Below are positions 34,404 through 43,898 of a stretch of DNA of 64,000 nt, one piece after another. Both the position numbers and the translations under genes were made by a program. The notes below the pieces were generated by a model, which was not told where the DNA came from, ran no database searches, and saw only the letters and a program-made list of their open reading frames with translations. The stretch spans positions 123,486 through 187,485 of the forward strand of contig JAHLWS010000065.1 in NCBI GenBank assembly GCA_019057795.1, given 5' to 3'. Positions within the stretch are counted from its first letter, which is position 1. Each line of letters starts with the position of its first letter. This stretch comes from Promethearchaeota archaeon. Its GTDB lineage: Archaea; Asgardarchaeota; Lokiarchaeia; Sigyniarchaeales; SOKP01.

Positions 34404-36860
34404 TCATTTTTCTTCCTTATCGTCAATGAATGTTGCGCATTTACCTATAGCAACAACTGAGTCGTCTTTATATAGTTTTATTGCTCTAACTCCTTTTGCT
34501 TTTCTATGAGTTATCCTAATTGAATCCAATGGAAGTCTGATTACTTGTCCTTGTTCTGTGCCTATCAAGATATCCACCAATTTTCCCATTTTTATTGCAA
34601 TAACTTTGTCATTTTTTTCAAGATTTAATGAAATATTTTTTACTCCTTTAGCATTTCTCCCTGTTTTTCGATATTCTTTAAGAAAGGTTCTTTGTCCGTA
34701 GCCTTTTTCAGTTAGGGTTAGAATAATATTATCGTCAGTTACTAACAAACTATCGATTACTTCATCCCCTTTCCTTAACGAGGCTCCTTTCACGCCCATT
34801 GAGGTTCTTCCTAATTGTCTTAGCTCTGATTCGTCAAATCTTACTGCATAACCGAGTTTTGTTGCAATAAAAATATCTTGTAGCTCGTTTGAAAGTCTTT
34901 TTACGCTAATTAATTCATCATCTGGTCTTATTCGATGAGCTCGCACACCTGTTTTTTTAAATTTCGAGAATAACCTTAAAGGGCACTTCTTTATAATGCC
35001 CTTTTTAGTGGTCATAATGAGCATTTCATTAGTGTCAAAGTTATTAATTGGAATCATCGCTGATATGTTTTCCCCCGGTTGTAGGGCGACCAAATTTATG
35101 ATGGGTTTCCCTCTAGCCGTGCGCGTTTGTAATGGAAGTTCAAAACATTTCATGGAATATACTCTACCTTTGGAAGTAAAAATTAAGATCGTGTCGTGAG
35201 TTGAACAAACAAATAAATCGGTTATGAAATCTTCTTCACGAATAGTCATACCTTTTTTTCCGCGTCCGCCTCGCCTTTGAGCGTGGTAATCTTCTACAGA
35301 AATTCTTTTTATGTATTGGTTTTTAGTGAAGATTACAATTGTTGGCTCTTTTTTAATCAAATCTTTTCTTTTTAGTTCTCTAATATTTTGGTCTTCAATA
35401 ATCTCAATTCTTGTTTTTCTTTTATTGCCGTACTTTTTGTATAGTTCGGTCAATTCTTGCTTAATTATACTTAAACGGATTTTTTTGCTTTCTAATATCT
35501 TTTCTAATTCTGTGATACTTTTTTTCAAAGATTTTTCTTCGTCAACTAGTTTTTGTTGTTCTAAATTTGTTAATCTCGATAATGGCATACTCAATATTGC
35601 TTGAACTTGAATATCACTTAATATATATGCTATTTTCAATTTATTCTTTGCGTCGTTGGTATCACTAGCGCTTTTAATAATGTTTACAACATTGTCTATA
35701 TTATTTAAAGCGATTAGGAGACCCTCAACTTTATGAAGCCTACCTTTAGCTTTTTTGAGATGAAATTCCGTTCTTTTATTAATAATTTTAAGGCGGTGCT
35801 CAATATATTCTTCGATTAACTCTTTCAAATTAAGAATCTTAGGTTGTCTTCCTTCGTTTATTAATACTAAATTACTAATGTTAAATGTCGTTTGAAGCCT
35901 AGTTCTTTTAAATATGATATTTTTCAGTATAACGGGTTGAGCATTTTTAGATAATTCTATAACAATTCGCATACCTTTTCTATCAGATTCGTCTCTTAAA
36001 TCTCGAACATCTTTAAGTACTCCATCTTTTATAAGTTTGGCAATCGCTTCGATTAGGGTAGTTTTATTCACTAAATAAGGAATTTCAGAAATAATTAATC
36101 GATTTTTATTTCCTTTTGTTTCGACATCAACTGTTCCTCTTAAAGTTATATTGCCCATTCCAGTTGTATAAGCATTGTAAATACCATTCGTATCAATAAT
36201 GGTTCCTCCTGTTGGAAAGTCTGGTCCCTTTATAATTTCCATAAGTTCCTCAGTAGATATTACAGGATCGTCAACTGTTGCAATAATTCCTTGACAAATT
36301 TCCGTTAGGTTATGAGGAGCCATAGACGTAGCCATCCCAACTGCTATTCCTTTTGTTCCGTTGATTAGCATATTTGGTAACTTAGCAGGTAAAAAGGCAG
36401 GTTCTTTTAAGCTATCATCAAAATTTGGGACAAAGTCCACTGTTTCATTATCTAGATCTTCGATTAGTTCATTAGATATTTGTGCTAATCGTGCTTCAGT
36501 ATAACGCATAGCAGCAGGAGGGTCTCCATCGATCGAGCCGAAATTCCCTTGTGGATCGATTAACGGATATCTTAACGAAAAGTCTTGTCCCATACGAACT
36601 AATGTATTATACAACGCAGCGTCTCCATGAGGATGATACTTCCCCATAGTCTCGCCCACAATCCTCGCGGATTTCACATGTGCGTGATTGTAAAAATAAT
36701 TGTTATCGGCCATAGCGTAAATTATTCTACGATGTACAGGTTTTAACCCATCTCTCACGTCGGGAATCGCACGCCCAACAACAACGGACATGGCGTAATC
36801 TATATAACTACTTTTCATTTCCTCTTTTAATTCGATCTCTATAATATTCTCTGAAGTCAT
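34404..36860 (-). CDS. gyrA: DNA gyrase subunit A
   Basis: About 818 residues. ATG at 36858-36860 (MTSENIIEIEL) is preferred over an in-frame TTG at 36872. Breakage-reunion domain with YAMSVVVGRAIPDVRDGLKP, YHPHGDAA and catalytic Tyr in AAMRYTEARL. The C-terminal pinwheel begins with the GyrA-box QRRGGRGKKGM, which separates gyrase from topoisomerase IV. It introduces negative supercoils with GyrB. Cotranscribed with gyrB upstream (about 57 bases). Gyrase is a bacterial-type enzyme, found in some archaea by ancient transfer. Confidence 0.95.
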   Translation of the reverse strand: MTSENIIEIELKEEMKSSYIDYAMSVVVGRAIPDVRDGLKPVHRRIIYAMADNNYFYNHAHVKSARIVGETMGKYHPHGDAALYNTLVRMGQDFSLRYPLIDPQGNFGSIDGDPPAAMRYTEARLAQISNELIEDLDNETVDFVPNFDDSLKEPAFLPAKLPNMLINGTKGIAVGMATSMAPHNLTEICQGIIATVDDPVISTEELMEIIKGPDFPTGGTIIDTNGIYNAYTTGMGNITLRGTVDVETKGNKNRLIISEIPYLVNKTTLIEAIAKLIKDGVLKDVRDLRDESDRKGMRIVIELSKNAQPVILKNIIFKRTRLQTTFNISNLVLINEGRQPKILNLKELIEEYIEHRLKIINKRTEFHLKKAKGRLHKVEGLLIALNNIDNVVNIIKSASDTNDAKNKLKIAYILSDIQVQAILSMPLSRLTNLEQQKLVDEEKSLKKSITELEKILESKKIRLSIIKQELTELYKKYGNKRKTRIEIIEDQNIRELKRKDLIKKEPTIVIFTKNQYIKRISVEDYHAQRRGGRGKKGMTIREEDFITDLFVCSTHDTILIFTSKGRVYSMKCFELPLQTRTARGKPIINLVALQPGENISAMIPINNFDTNEMLIMTTKKGIIKKCPLRLFSKFKKTGVRAHRIRPDDELISVKRLSNELQDIFIATKLGYAVRFDESELRQLGRTSMGVKGASLRKGDEVIDSLLVTDDNIILTLTEKGYGQRTFLKEYRKTGRNAKGVKNISLNLEKNDKVIAIKMGKLVDILIGTEQGQVIRLPLDSIRITHRKAKGVRAIKLYKDDSVVAIGKCATFIDDKEEK

Positions 36861-36917
36861 TTTTAATACCAAATCTATTTAATATTTAATAAAAAGATAA
36901 ATTACACACATCAAATA

Positions 36918-39035
36918 TCATACATCTAAAACATTTGCTTGATCAAAATTGGCTATAATAAATTTCTTTCGTGATTTTACTTCTTTACCCATCAGTTTCG
37001 TAAAGATCAAATCATTCTCAATGTAATCTTCGTACATTACCTTCTTTAACGTTCGAGTCTCTTTATTCATCGTCGTATCGTAAAGTTCTTCGGGGTTCAT
37101 CTCCCCTAATCCCTTATACCTCTGAATTTTTACCGTATCTACATTTTTTAGCTTGTATTTTAATTTAATACTTTTTAGTACTTCTTCTTTTTCTTTATCA
37201 GTAAAAACATAATGCTTTGATTTTTTATAAGATACTTTGTAGAGGGGAGGCATAGCCATATATAGGTATCCACCGTCTATTAATGGTCGCATGTATCTGA
37301 AAAAAAAAGTGAGCAGTAGTGTCTCTATATGTTTTCCATCAATGTCAGAATCACACATTATGATTGTTTTATGGTATCTTAACTTATTTAGGTCAATATT
37401 GTGTTCAGGTTCCTCGGCCTCCCCGTTCTCCCCTGTCCCTTCAGTCTCCCCATTCTCGCTTTCAAAATCATTAATTTCATTAAATTCCTGAATTCCAACA
37501 CCTAACGCTTTAATAATCGCTAGAATTTCGTTATTTTGTAATATTTTGTCCATTCGAGCTTTTTCTACATTCAATATTTTTCCTCTAAGAGGAAGTATTG
37601 CTTGATAACCCCTATCTCTTCCTTGTTTTGCTGAACCACCAGCAGAATCGCCTTCAACAATAAAGATTTCGCATTCTTTTGGATTATTAGAAGAACAATC
37701 AGCTAGTTTTCCGGGCATTCTTGCGCTATCCAATACAGATTTTCTACGGATTAACAATCTCGCTTTTTGGGCGGCTTCCCGTGCTATTTTCGCGTTAATC
37801 GTTTTCAACACGAGTTTTTTAGCTATTTGAGGGTGTTCTTCTAAGTATTGAGTCAATTTTTCTGTAACTATTTGGCTTACAATTTGTCTAACTTCGGGAT
37901 TACCTAGTTTGATTTTCGTCTGACTCTCAAATTGAGGGTCTGGTAATTTAATAGAAAGTACAGCGGATAAGCCCTCTCTAGTATCCGTCCCACTAAGGAC
38001 GTGTTCTTTGTACTTTTTTTCCATAAAATTTTCAATATACGAATTAAAAGTCCTAGTGAGTGCGGATTTAAACCCTGTAAGATGGACACCTCCTTCCACA
38101 GTATGAATTGTATTAGCATATGTAAGAATATTTGTTTGGTATGTGGTGTTGTACTGCATAGCTAAATCGACGTAAATTAACGCTCCATTTTCGTTTTCAG
38201 CCGAATCGCTTATAAACATAATGTCATTATGTAGAGGTTGCTTATCTTTATTCAAATAAGAAATAAATTCTTTAATTCCACCTTCGTAAAAAAATTCTTC
38301 TTTTTCGTCTTTAATTTTATTATGGAGCTCAAATCGCGCTTGAGGCGTTAAAAAAGCGAGTTCGCGCATCCTGTTAGAAATTGTGGAAGGATTATAAATT
38401 ACTTCATTTTTATCGAAATTAAATATCTCATCATCCGGATAAAAAGAGATTTTTGTGTAAGAACCTGTTTCTGTGGTTTTTGTAATGGTTGGCTCCGTAA
38501 CTTTAACGCCCCGTGAAAATTTTTGTTTATAGATAAGACCATCTCTACAAATTTCTACATCTAACCATTCTGCTAAGGCATTAACTACTGAAAGGCCAAC
38601 ACCGTGTAACCCCCCGGAAATCTTGTAGCTTTTATTATCAAATTTTCCTCCAGAGTGTAGATATTCCATAATAACTTCTAAGGCAGGTTTATTATATTCA
38701 GGATGGTTGTCAATAGGAATACCGCGCCCATTATCAAAAACTAACACAGAATTATCTTTAAAAAGAGTTATTTTAATCTCGTTAGCATATCCCCCAATTG
38801 CCTCATCGACAGAATTATCCAAAACCTCAAAAATAAGATGATGGAGCCCTTTCTTTCCTTGATCACCAATATACATCGCAGGGCGCTTTCTGACACCTTC
38901 TAAGCCTTTAAGAACTTGAATATCATCCGCATCGTAAGAGTCTTTTTTAGAAGGGTTAATGGATAAAGAATTATTTTCTTTTTCAGGCATAAGAATTTCA
39001 TTCTTATAATTAATTAATTGTAAAGGTAAAATCAT
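36918..39035 (-). CDS. gyrB: DNA gyrase subunit B
   Basis: 705 residues from ATG 39035. A second in-frame ATG at 38990 (MPEKENNS) would give a more usual N-terminus. GHKL ATPase: YIGDQGKKGLHHL, DNGRGIP, GGLHGVGLSVVNAL, and the QTK loop (SQTKIKLG). TOPRIM: EGDSAGGSAKQGRD and DSDIDGKHI. An acidic, Gly/Glu-rich insert lies just before the second TOPRIM Asp cluster (about residues 540-565) and is not typical. It provides ATP hydrolysis and forms the heterotetramer with GyrA, encoded immediately downstream. Confidence 0.95.
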   Translation of the reverse strand: MILPLQLINYKNEILMPEKENNSLSINPSKKDSYDADDIQVLKGLEGVRKRPAMYIGDQGKKGLHHLIFEVLDNSVDEAIGGYANEIKITLFKDNSVLVFDNGRGIPIDNHPEYNKPALEVIMEYLHSGGKFDNKSYKISGGLHGVGLSVVNALAEWLDVEICRDGLIYKQKFSRGVKVTEPTITKTTETGSYTKISFYPDDEIFNFDKNEVIYNPSTISNRMRELAFLTPQARFELHNKIKDEKEEFFYEGGIKEFISYLNKDKQPLHNDIMFISDSAENENGALIYVDLAMQYNTTYQTNILTYANTIHTVEGGVHLTGFKSALTRTFNSYIENFMEKKYKEHVLSGTDTREGLSAVLSIKLPDPQFESQTKIKLGNPEVRQIVSQIVTEKLTQYLEEHPQIAKKLVLKTINAKIAREAAQKARLLIRRKSVLDSARMPGKLADCSSNNPKECEIFIVEGDSAGGSAKQGRDRGYQAILPLRGKILNVEKARMDKILQNNEILAIIKALGVGIQEFNEINDFESENGETEGTGENGEAEEPEHNIDLNKLRYHKTIIMCDSDIDGKHIETLLLTFFFRYMRPLIDGGYLYMAMPPLYKVSYKKSKHYVFTDKEKEEVLKSIKLKYKLKNVDTVKIQRYKGLGEMNPEELYDTTMNKETRTLKKVMYEDYIENDLIFTKLMGKEVKSRKKFIIANFDQANVLDV

Positions 39036-39277
39036 CTGTTCTTAATTGAACTTAAGTGATAATTTAACAATTTACATATAATATAAGGAATTAAAATGTT
39101 ATAAATGTTAGCACATTTTATCGTCGCTTGAAACCGAAGAATAATAGAATAAATTAGCTGAAAACATGAAATATTTTTAAAAATCGCTGTTTTACAAAAA
39201 ATAAGGCTAATTTTTACGAGGTTTAAAAGATTGAGCTTGATTTTATAACTTTTCCGTTTGTCTAAAAGGAGGGAGGT

Positions 39278-40141
39278 TTATTGGTTTTTTCTGATTTCTT
39301 CTGCTATTTTTATGAATTCCATTAATTGATTATTTATATCATGCGTTCGGACAATATGAGCCCCATTATATACTGCAACAGCAGTTGCGGCAAGAGTTCC
39401 GTTTAGTCTATTTTCAGGGTCAGGTATGTCTAAAGTTGTTCCTATAAAAGATTTTCGAGATATTGCCACTAAAATCGGTTTTTCTAGAATGCGGAGTTTA
39501 TTTAAATTACCAATTATTTTTAAATCATATTTATGAGTTTTTCTTTCGATCCAATGGCCAATGCCCGGATCTAAAATAACTTTCTTCGTATCATAACCCT
39601 TTTTTTTTAAGATTTTAATAGTAGATTTAAATTCTTCTATGATTTCTTCAATTGTACATAAATCACCAGGAACAACTTTAGAAGCCATTAAAACAATAGG
39701 TAAGTCGTGCTCTACTATAAAATCTATTATCGTAGGATCGGTTTTTAAGCAACTCACATCGTTAATAATAATTCTTTTTTTGTGTTTTATAGCAATGTCA
39801 TATGTTTGTTGAGCAACTTCCCGATATTGTGTGTCGATCGAAATTACAATCTCATTTGGGATAATTTTACATACGAGTTCCATTGAAGGCATTAAACGGT
39901 CGAGTTCTTCTTTTACAGTAATTTTTTTTGACCATGGTGCTGTAGAGCGGGCACCTAAATCCAATATTTTCGCCCCTCCATCGATCATTTCTAAAGTTGC
40001 TTTTTCTAATAGCGTTAGATCGTTATATACAGAGCCTTTATAGAACGATTCTGGGCTTAAATTCAATACGCCCATTATTACCGTTGGAAAATTATCTCCT
40101 ATTTCTAAAAAATCAAAAAGTCTTGCATAAATTTCATTCAT
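39278..40141 (-). CDS. folP: Dihydropteroate synthase-like protein
   Basis: The 287-residue TIM-barrel protein matches dihydropteroate synthase: MGVLNLSPESFYKGS, GAKILDLGARSTAPWS, ISIDTQ, IINDVS, LDPGIGHW and ISRKSFIGTTL. The pterin-binding Asp and DPGIG loop are present; LMASKVVPGD replaces the usual LMHMxGxP. It would join dihydropterin pyrophosphate to p-aminobenzoate or a related arylamine for folate or methanopterin-type C1 carriers. It is divergent from cofE (130 bases), another coenzyme gene. Confidence 0.82.
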   Translation of the reverse strand: MNEIYARLFDFLEIGDNFPTVIMGVLNLSPESFYKGSVYNDLTLLEKATLEMIDGGAKILDLGARSTAPWSKKITVKEELDRLMPSMELVCKIIPNEIVISIDTQYREVAQQTYDIAIKHKKRIIINDVSCLKTDPTIIDFIVEHDLPIVLMASKVVPGDLCTIEEIIEEFKSTIKILKKKGYDTKKVILDPGIGHWIERKTHKYDLKIIGNLNKLRILEKPILVAISRKSFIGTTLDIPDPENRLNGTLAATAVAVYNGAHIVRTHDINNQLMEFIKIAEEIRKNQ

Positions 40142-40271
40142 AGTCGTTATCTATATCAATTCTCCTTACGATTTTGTTTTTTTGTTTACAATTTCTTTTG
40201 CTTTATTTTTAAAATAATCGTTATCTATTTGTATAAAAATATTTCAAATAAGTTTAATTCTTTTAATCACC

Positions 40272-41069
40272 ATGAAATTATTTTCAATAAGGCTCCCTCT
40301 AATTAAAGAGAATGAACCATTATTAAGAATTTTAATAGAGCAACTTAAAAGAGAAGGAGAATCATTAAAAGAAGGAGATGTTATTGTTATCGCAGAAAAA
40401 GTAATTGCTACTTCCCAGGGGAGAGTTAGAATTTTATCTGATGTAAAAAGCGTCTCAGATGAGGCTAAAGATTTGGCTACCAAGTATGATATGGACGAAA
40501 AATATGTAGAGCTAATTTTGGAAGAATCTACTATGATATTAGGGGGGTTAACACACGTTATTTTGGCAAAAGTTAACGATTTTTTAATCGCAAATGCCGG
40601 GATCGATCAATCCAACGCCGGTCCAGATAAGGTTATTCTATTACCAGAAAATCTTAATCAAGTTGTTTGGGAATATTGGAGAGATTTAAGAAAAGAATTC
40701 AAAATAAAAAACCTTGGAGTGATCATTGCAGATTCGAGAGTTCAGCCTCTAAGAAAGGGGACAATTGGCATAGCAATAGCTACAGCCGGTTTTGAGCCTA
40801 TTGAAGATTTACGTGGACATCCAGATTTATTTAACCGTCCATTAGAAATTACGATGAGAGCAATCGCAGATGACCTTACCAGCGCAGCACAATTTCTTTT
40901 GGGTGAAGCGGATCAACAGACGCCAGTAGTAATCATACGTGGAAGTAATATAGAATTCACAGAAAATCCACAATTAACCACGGAAATGCCTCCAGAAGAA
41001 TGTCTTTATATGAATATTTTTTCCAAATACCTCCTGAAACAGAAAGAAGATTCAATAGATAAAATTTAA
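40272..41069 (+). CDS. cofE: Coenzyme F420-0:L-glutamate ligase
   Basis: The 265-residue CofE adds gamma-linked glutamates to F420-0. Diagnostic segments: LKEGDVIVIAEKVIATSQGR, LANAGIDQSN-type motif (IANAGIDQSNAGPDKVILLP) and IADSRVQPLRKGTIGIAIATAG, plus the C-terminal ATSAAQFLLGEADQ-like helix. Length is normal for archaeal single-domain CofE. Its last 24 bases (EDSIDKI and stop) are repeated exactly about 6 kb downstream, marking an insertion boundary. F420 synthesis implies F420-dependent redox enzymes elsewhere in the genome. Confidence 0.92.
   Translation: MKLFSIRLPLIKENEPLLRILIEQLKREGESLKEGDVIVIAEKVIATSQGRVRILSDVKSVSDEAKDLATKYDMDEKYVELILEESTMILGGLTHVILAKVNDFLIANAGIDQSNAGPDKVILLPENLNQVVWEYWRDLRKEFKIKNLGVIIADSRVQPLRKGTIGIAIATAGFEPIEDLRGHPDLFNRPLEITMRAIADDLTSAAQFLLGEADQQTPVVIIRGSNIEFTENPQLTTEMPPEECLYMNIFSKYLLKQKEDSIDKI
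41046..41069 (+). repeat. 24-bp direct repeat, copy 1 (3' end of cofE)
   Basis: These 24 bases cover the last seven codons and stop of cofE and recur without mismatch at 47009-47032. The bases on both sides differ, so the identity is bounded. A repeat at a gene 3' end is typical of integration that preserves the target gene. Confidence 0.9.
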
Positions 41070-41233
41070 TTTAGTAATGATATTCTTGATTATGGTGATT
41101 AGATTTCTTGTAGGGATATTTTGGATAAGAAAGGGCTTGACAGAATATGATTTTAATTCAGATATACTTCCAGCATCTGGAGATCAGGTGAAGTAATGGA
41201 AGAAAAATTTTATATTTCCTAAATATTATGGGC

Positions 41234-42721
41234 TCATCCAATTACATGATAATGTAAGGAAGAATGATGGTAATATCTTGGAGATATAATATAAGCTAAA
41301 GGTCTTTTTCTCACATATTTTTCTAAATCTTTTTCTAAGAAAGTATATGCTAAAAGATGAACAATTGGGATTATTAATTGTGTCCATTCATCATATTGGC
41401 TTTGTAAGAAGCTATTTTCAATTGTGATGATTTTAGGATTCATTGCTAATAAGAGAGCATATTCAATTAATTCAGGTATAAACTTGGCACTTTGAGCTCG
41501 TAAGATGTTAGTTTCTGCCCTTAATAAAATCATCCAAGTTTCCTTAACATCCCATGGAAATAAAGCTGAAACTGATGCAAAGAATTTAGAACCTTCAGGA
41601 ATATCACGCAATAAATCATTAAAAAAGTTTAATTTTGATAGATCTCCTATAAAGGGGATAACAAATGAAGCATATACAACTTCCTTATTACTTAAAGAAC
41701 CTATCGGTTTATCCTTAAAGATTTTAATTAAATTTTTTTCATATTCATCACCCAACGCTTTACTTCCATGATGAAGAGACCAGTTCGAGAATAATCTTCC
41801 TATCATTGAAATGGCTTTTGTCATTTTTTGCTTTAGACCATAAAAATATAAAGATTCTTTTATGTCATGAGCGGGATTATCTTTTCGATATTCATATTGC
41901 ATATTTTTTTCAATTTTTAGGATATCTCTATTTGTGTCAGGTATGCTTAATTGAGGATTTCTCATAAAATTAATAGAAAGTGTCATCATTCTCTTCTCTG
42001 CTTGATTATAAGTATATTCTCTTTTTGATATCGAGTTAAACGCTTTCTCTAATCCGCCAAATGTATTTAACAAATAAACCGCCCAAATTGGAGAAAATAC
42101 TCCCGTTTTCATTATATCGCCCACTCTATCAATTAAGGATGAAAATTCTTCATCAAGTTGATCGATAAGATTAACCAAGTCGTTTAAATCCCTTGATAAA
42201 AACCGTTCTCGAGCTTCAATCTCATCAATCATATTATCTCCTATAGGTGTTAAGACTACATTTTTTCCATTGACTCGTACAGCTTGATTAATGGATTGCT
42301 TTTGATCATTTAATTTCAAAATTTGATCCTTAATAATACTGACTTGAGTATCCATTTTTTTTATCTCATTCTTTAATTTAGAGATTTGAGACTTCAGCTT
42401 CTTTCCTTTTCCAATTAGTAGATAACTAACTAACTTACTACCTAGAGAAGCATGTTCATATTCTCTTTCTATAGATAATAACTCCTTATTTAGTCCATGA
42501 ATCTCGCTATTTAGTCGATCATAATTCATTTTAAGAGTATTTATCTCACTTTCCATTGGTAGAACGGCACTTTCTTTTCTTTTATTTTTTATTATTTCTT
42601 TCCAAATGTATTCGCTAATAAAGGAGAATTTCAATAAATCTGAAATCTCATCAGAAGAACAAGGAATATCATTCCTTTTTTTAATCGATGTTAATATTTC
42701 TAAAGCTCTTTTACAATCCAT
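41234..42721 (-). CDS. Coiled-coil protein of unknown function
   Basis: The 495-residue protein has a central coiled coil (about 55-160, SEINTLKMNYDRLNSEIHGL and following), a conserved-looking linker VRVNGKNVVLTPIGDNMIDE, and a helical C-terminal domain of about 270 residues ending in a His/Tyr-rich tail (YYHHSSLHYHVIG). No recognised family or transmembrane helix. It starts one base after the end of the kinase-like gene on the same strand and is the last of three tightly packed genes; a joint function is likely. Confidence 0.6.
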   Translation of the reverse strand: MDCKRALEILTSIKKRNDIPCSSDEISDLLKFSFISEYIWKEIIKNKRKESAVLPMESEINTLKMNYDRLNSEIHGLNKELLSIEREYEHASLGSKLVSYLLIGKGKKLKSQISKLKNEIKKMDTQVSIIKDQILKLNDQKQSINQAVRVNGKNVVLTPIGDNMIDEIEARERFLSRDLNDLVNLIDQLDEEFSSLIDRVGDIMKTGVFSPIWAVYLLNTFGGLEKAFNSISKREYTYNQAEKRMMTLSINFMRNPQLSIPDTNRDILKIEKNMQYEYRKDNPAHDIKESLYFYGLKQKMTKAISMIGRLFSNWSLHHGSKALGDEYEKNLIKIFKDKPIGSLSNKEVVYASFVIPFIGDLSKLNFFNDLLRDIPEGSKFFASVSALFPWDVKETWMILLRAETNILRAQSAKFIPELIEYALLLAMNPKIITIENSFLQSQYDEWTQLIIPIVHLLAYTFLEKDLEKYVRKRPLAYIISPRYYHHSSLHYHVIG

Positions 42722-42722
42722 T

Positions 42723-43898
42723 TTAATTCACCATTTCAAGTAATGGAATTTCTACTGAGGGAACTTCAGTCCTCTCTAATACTATTAATAAATCTTTATT
42801 GTGATTTTTTGTATATGCGAAACTGTCTCGATTTATAGCAAGTTGGACGAGAAGTGCTAATTCTTCTCTCTGTCTATTCCAAGACATCTTTGAACCTTCT
42901 AATTGGTGACGATATGAATCTATTTTAACTAAGGCAAAAAGAAATTCAAAAACTAATTTCTCCCACTCCTTAGATTGAGTTTCTGCGAATTTGTCTTGAG
43001 GTACAGTTTTCCATATCAATCCTTCTAAGTCAGCAAAGTGAATCGTACCATCAGGAGCTACCACGCAATCTTTATCTAGCCATACATCTTGATATATAAT
43101 CCCTGTTATGTTATCTCCTTCTTTTTTTGCTGACCTCAAAAATAAAGACAATAATGCTATCCCGCTTTTGATAAAGTTAATTTCAAATTTTTCAATAAGT
43201 TTTTCGGTATCTAAATCAAATAACGAAAAGAAAGAACTAGGATTTGCAACTAAACGAGAAGATTCAAAATACAATCGTATGTTCGAAGGCATTAGTCTAA
43301 TTTCTTGATAAAAATGATCTTTATAGGTACTAAACCAAAAGAACTTACGAGCCATTTCTTCAATTTCAGGAGGTAATTGTACGACTCCTATGACCGGGCA
43401 AATGTGAGCACCATTGATGGAATCTAATTTTGCTAACTTGGAGAAAGCTAACTCATCAAAGGCATTGATAAAACCTTGACAACCATATGGGCTTTCTCCC
43501 ATCCACGATTCGCCCATAATAAAACCTGTTCCTGTTGTTAATTTATCTACAAGATGAAGGCATGTAGAATCGCGACAAGCATTTCGTATATGAAGAGGTG
43601 ATAATGGATTTCCTTGGTACATATCTTCATATGCTCCACAACCTTTAATAGCTAAAAAAAAAGTTTTGCCATTTAAATTGACTGAAAATTCTGGAAATAT
43701 TGCGTTGCGATTTTCATCTTTTATAGCATTTAGTTTTGGTTCTTTGATATCGTGTAATTCCGCCGTAGCGGGACCTATGTATCCTTTTATCCATTTCTTA
43801 TATGATTTGAATTGCGGATTTATTGCTGAAATTTCTGCATTTACGGAATATAATTTTAGATCAATTGAATCATGAAGAAATTGTTCGAAAGTATTCAA
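42723..43898 (-). CDS. Protein-kinase-like fold protein
   Basis: The 391-residue protein has no close family in my recognition, but its C-terminal half has a kinase-like catalytic layout: GIIYQDVWLDKDCVV, then APDGTIHFADLEGLIWK, where an Asp on a catalytic loop and an F-A-D-L-E-G in place of DFG would sit. The first half contains KTFFLAIKGCGAYEDM (candidate ATP-binding Lys) and Cys-rich LHIRNACRDSTCLHLVD. It overlaps the membrane GNAT gene by four bases and abuts the coiled-coil gene, so the three are an operon. Kinase activity is inference. Confidence 0.5.
   Translation of the reverse strand: MNTFEQFLHDSIDLKLYSVNAEISAINPQFKSYKKWIKGYIGPATAELHDIKEPKLNAIKDENRNAIFPEFSVNLNGKTFFLAIKGCGAYEDMYQGNPLSPLHIRNACRDSTCLHLVDKLTTGTGFIMGESWMGESPYGCQGFINAFDELAFSKLAKLDSINGAHICPVIGVVQLPPEIEEMARKFFWFSTYKDHFYQEIRLMPSNIRLYFESSRLVANPSSFFSLFDLDTEKLIEKFEINFIKSGIALLSLFLRSAKKEGDNITGIIYQDVWLDKDCVVAPDGTIHFADLEGLIWKTVPQDKFAETQSKEWEKLVFEFLFALVKIDSYRHQLEGSKMSWNRQREELALLVQLAINRDSFAYTKNHNKDLLIVLERTEVPSVEIPLLEMVN

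Noticed and set aside
41092..41196. 34-codon plus-strand ORF after cofE
   Set aside because: Too short to judge, no motif, no RBS; kept out of the gene list although it lies at the insertion boundary.
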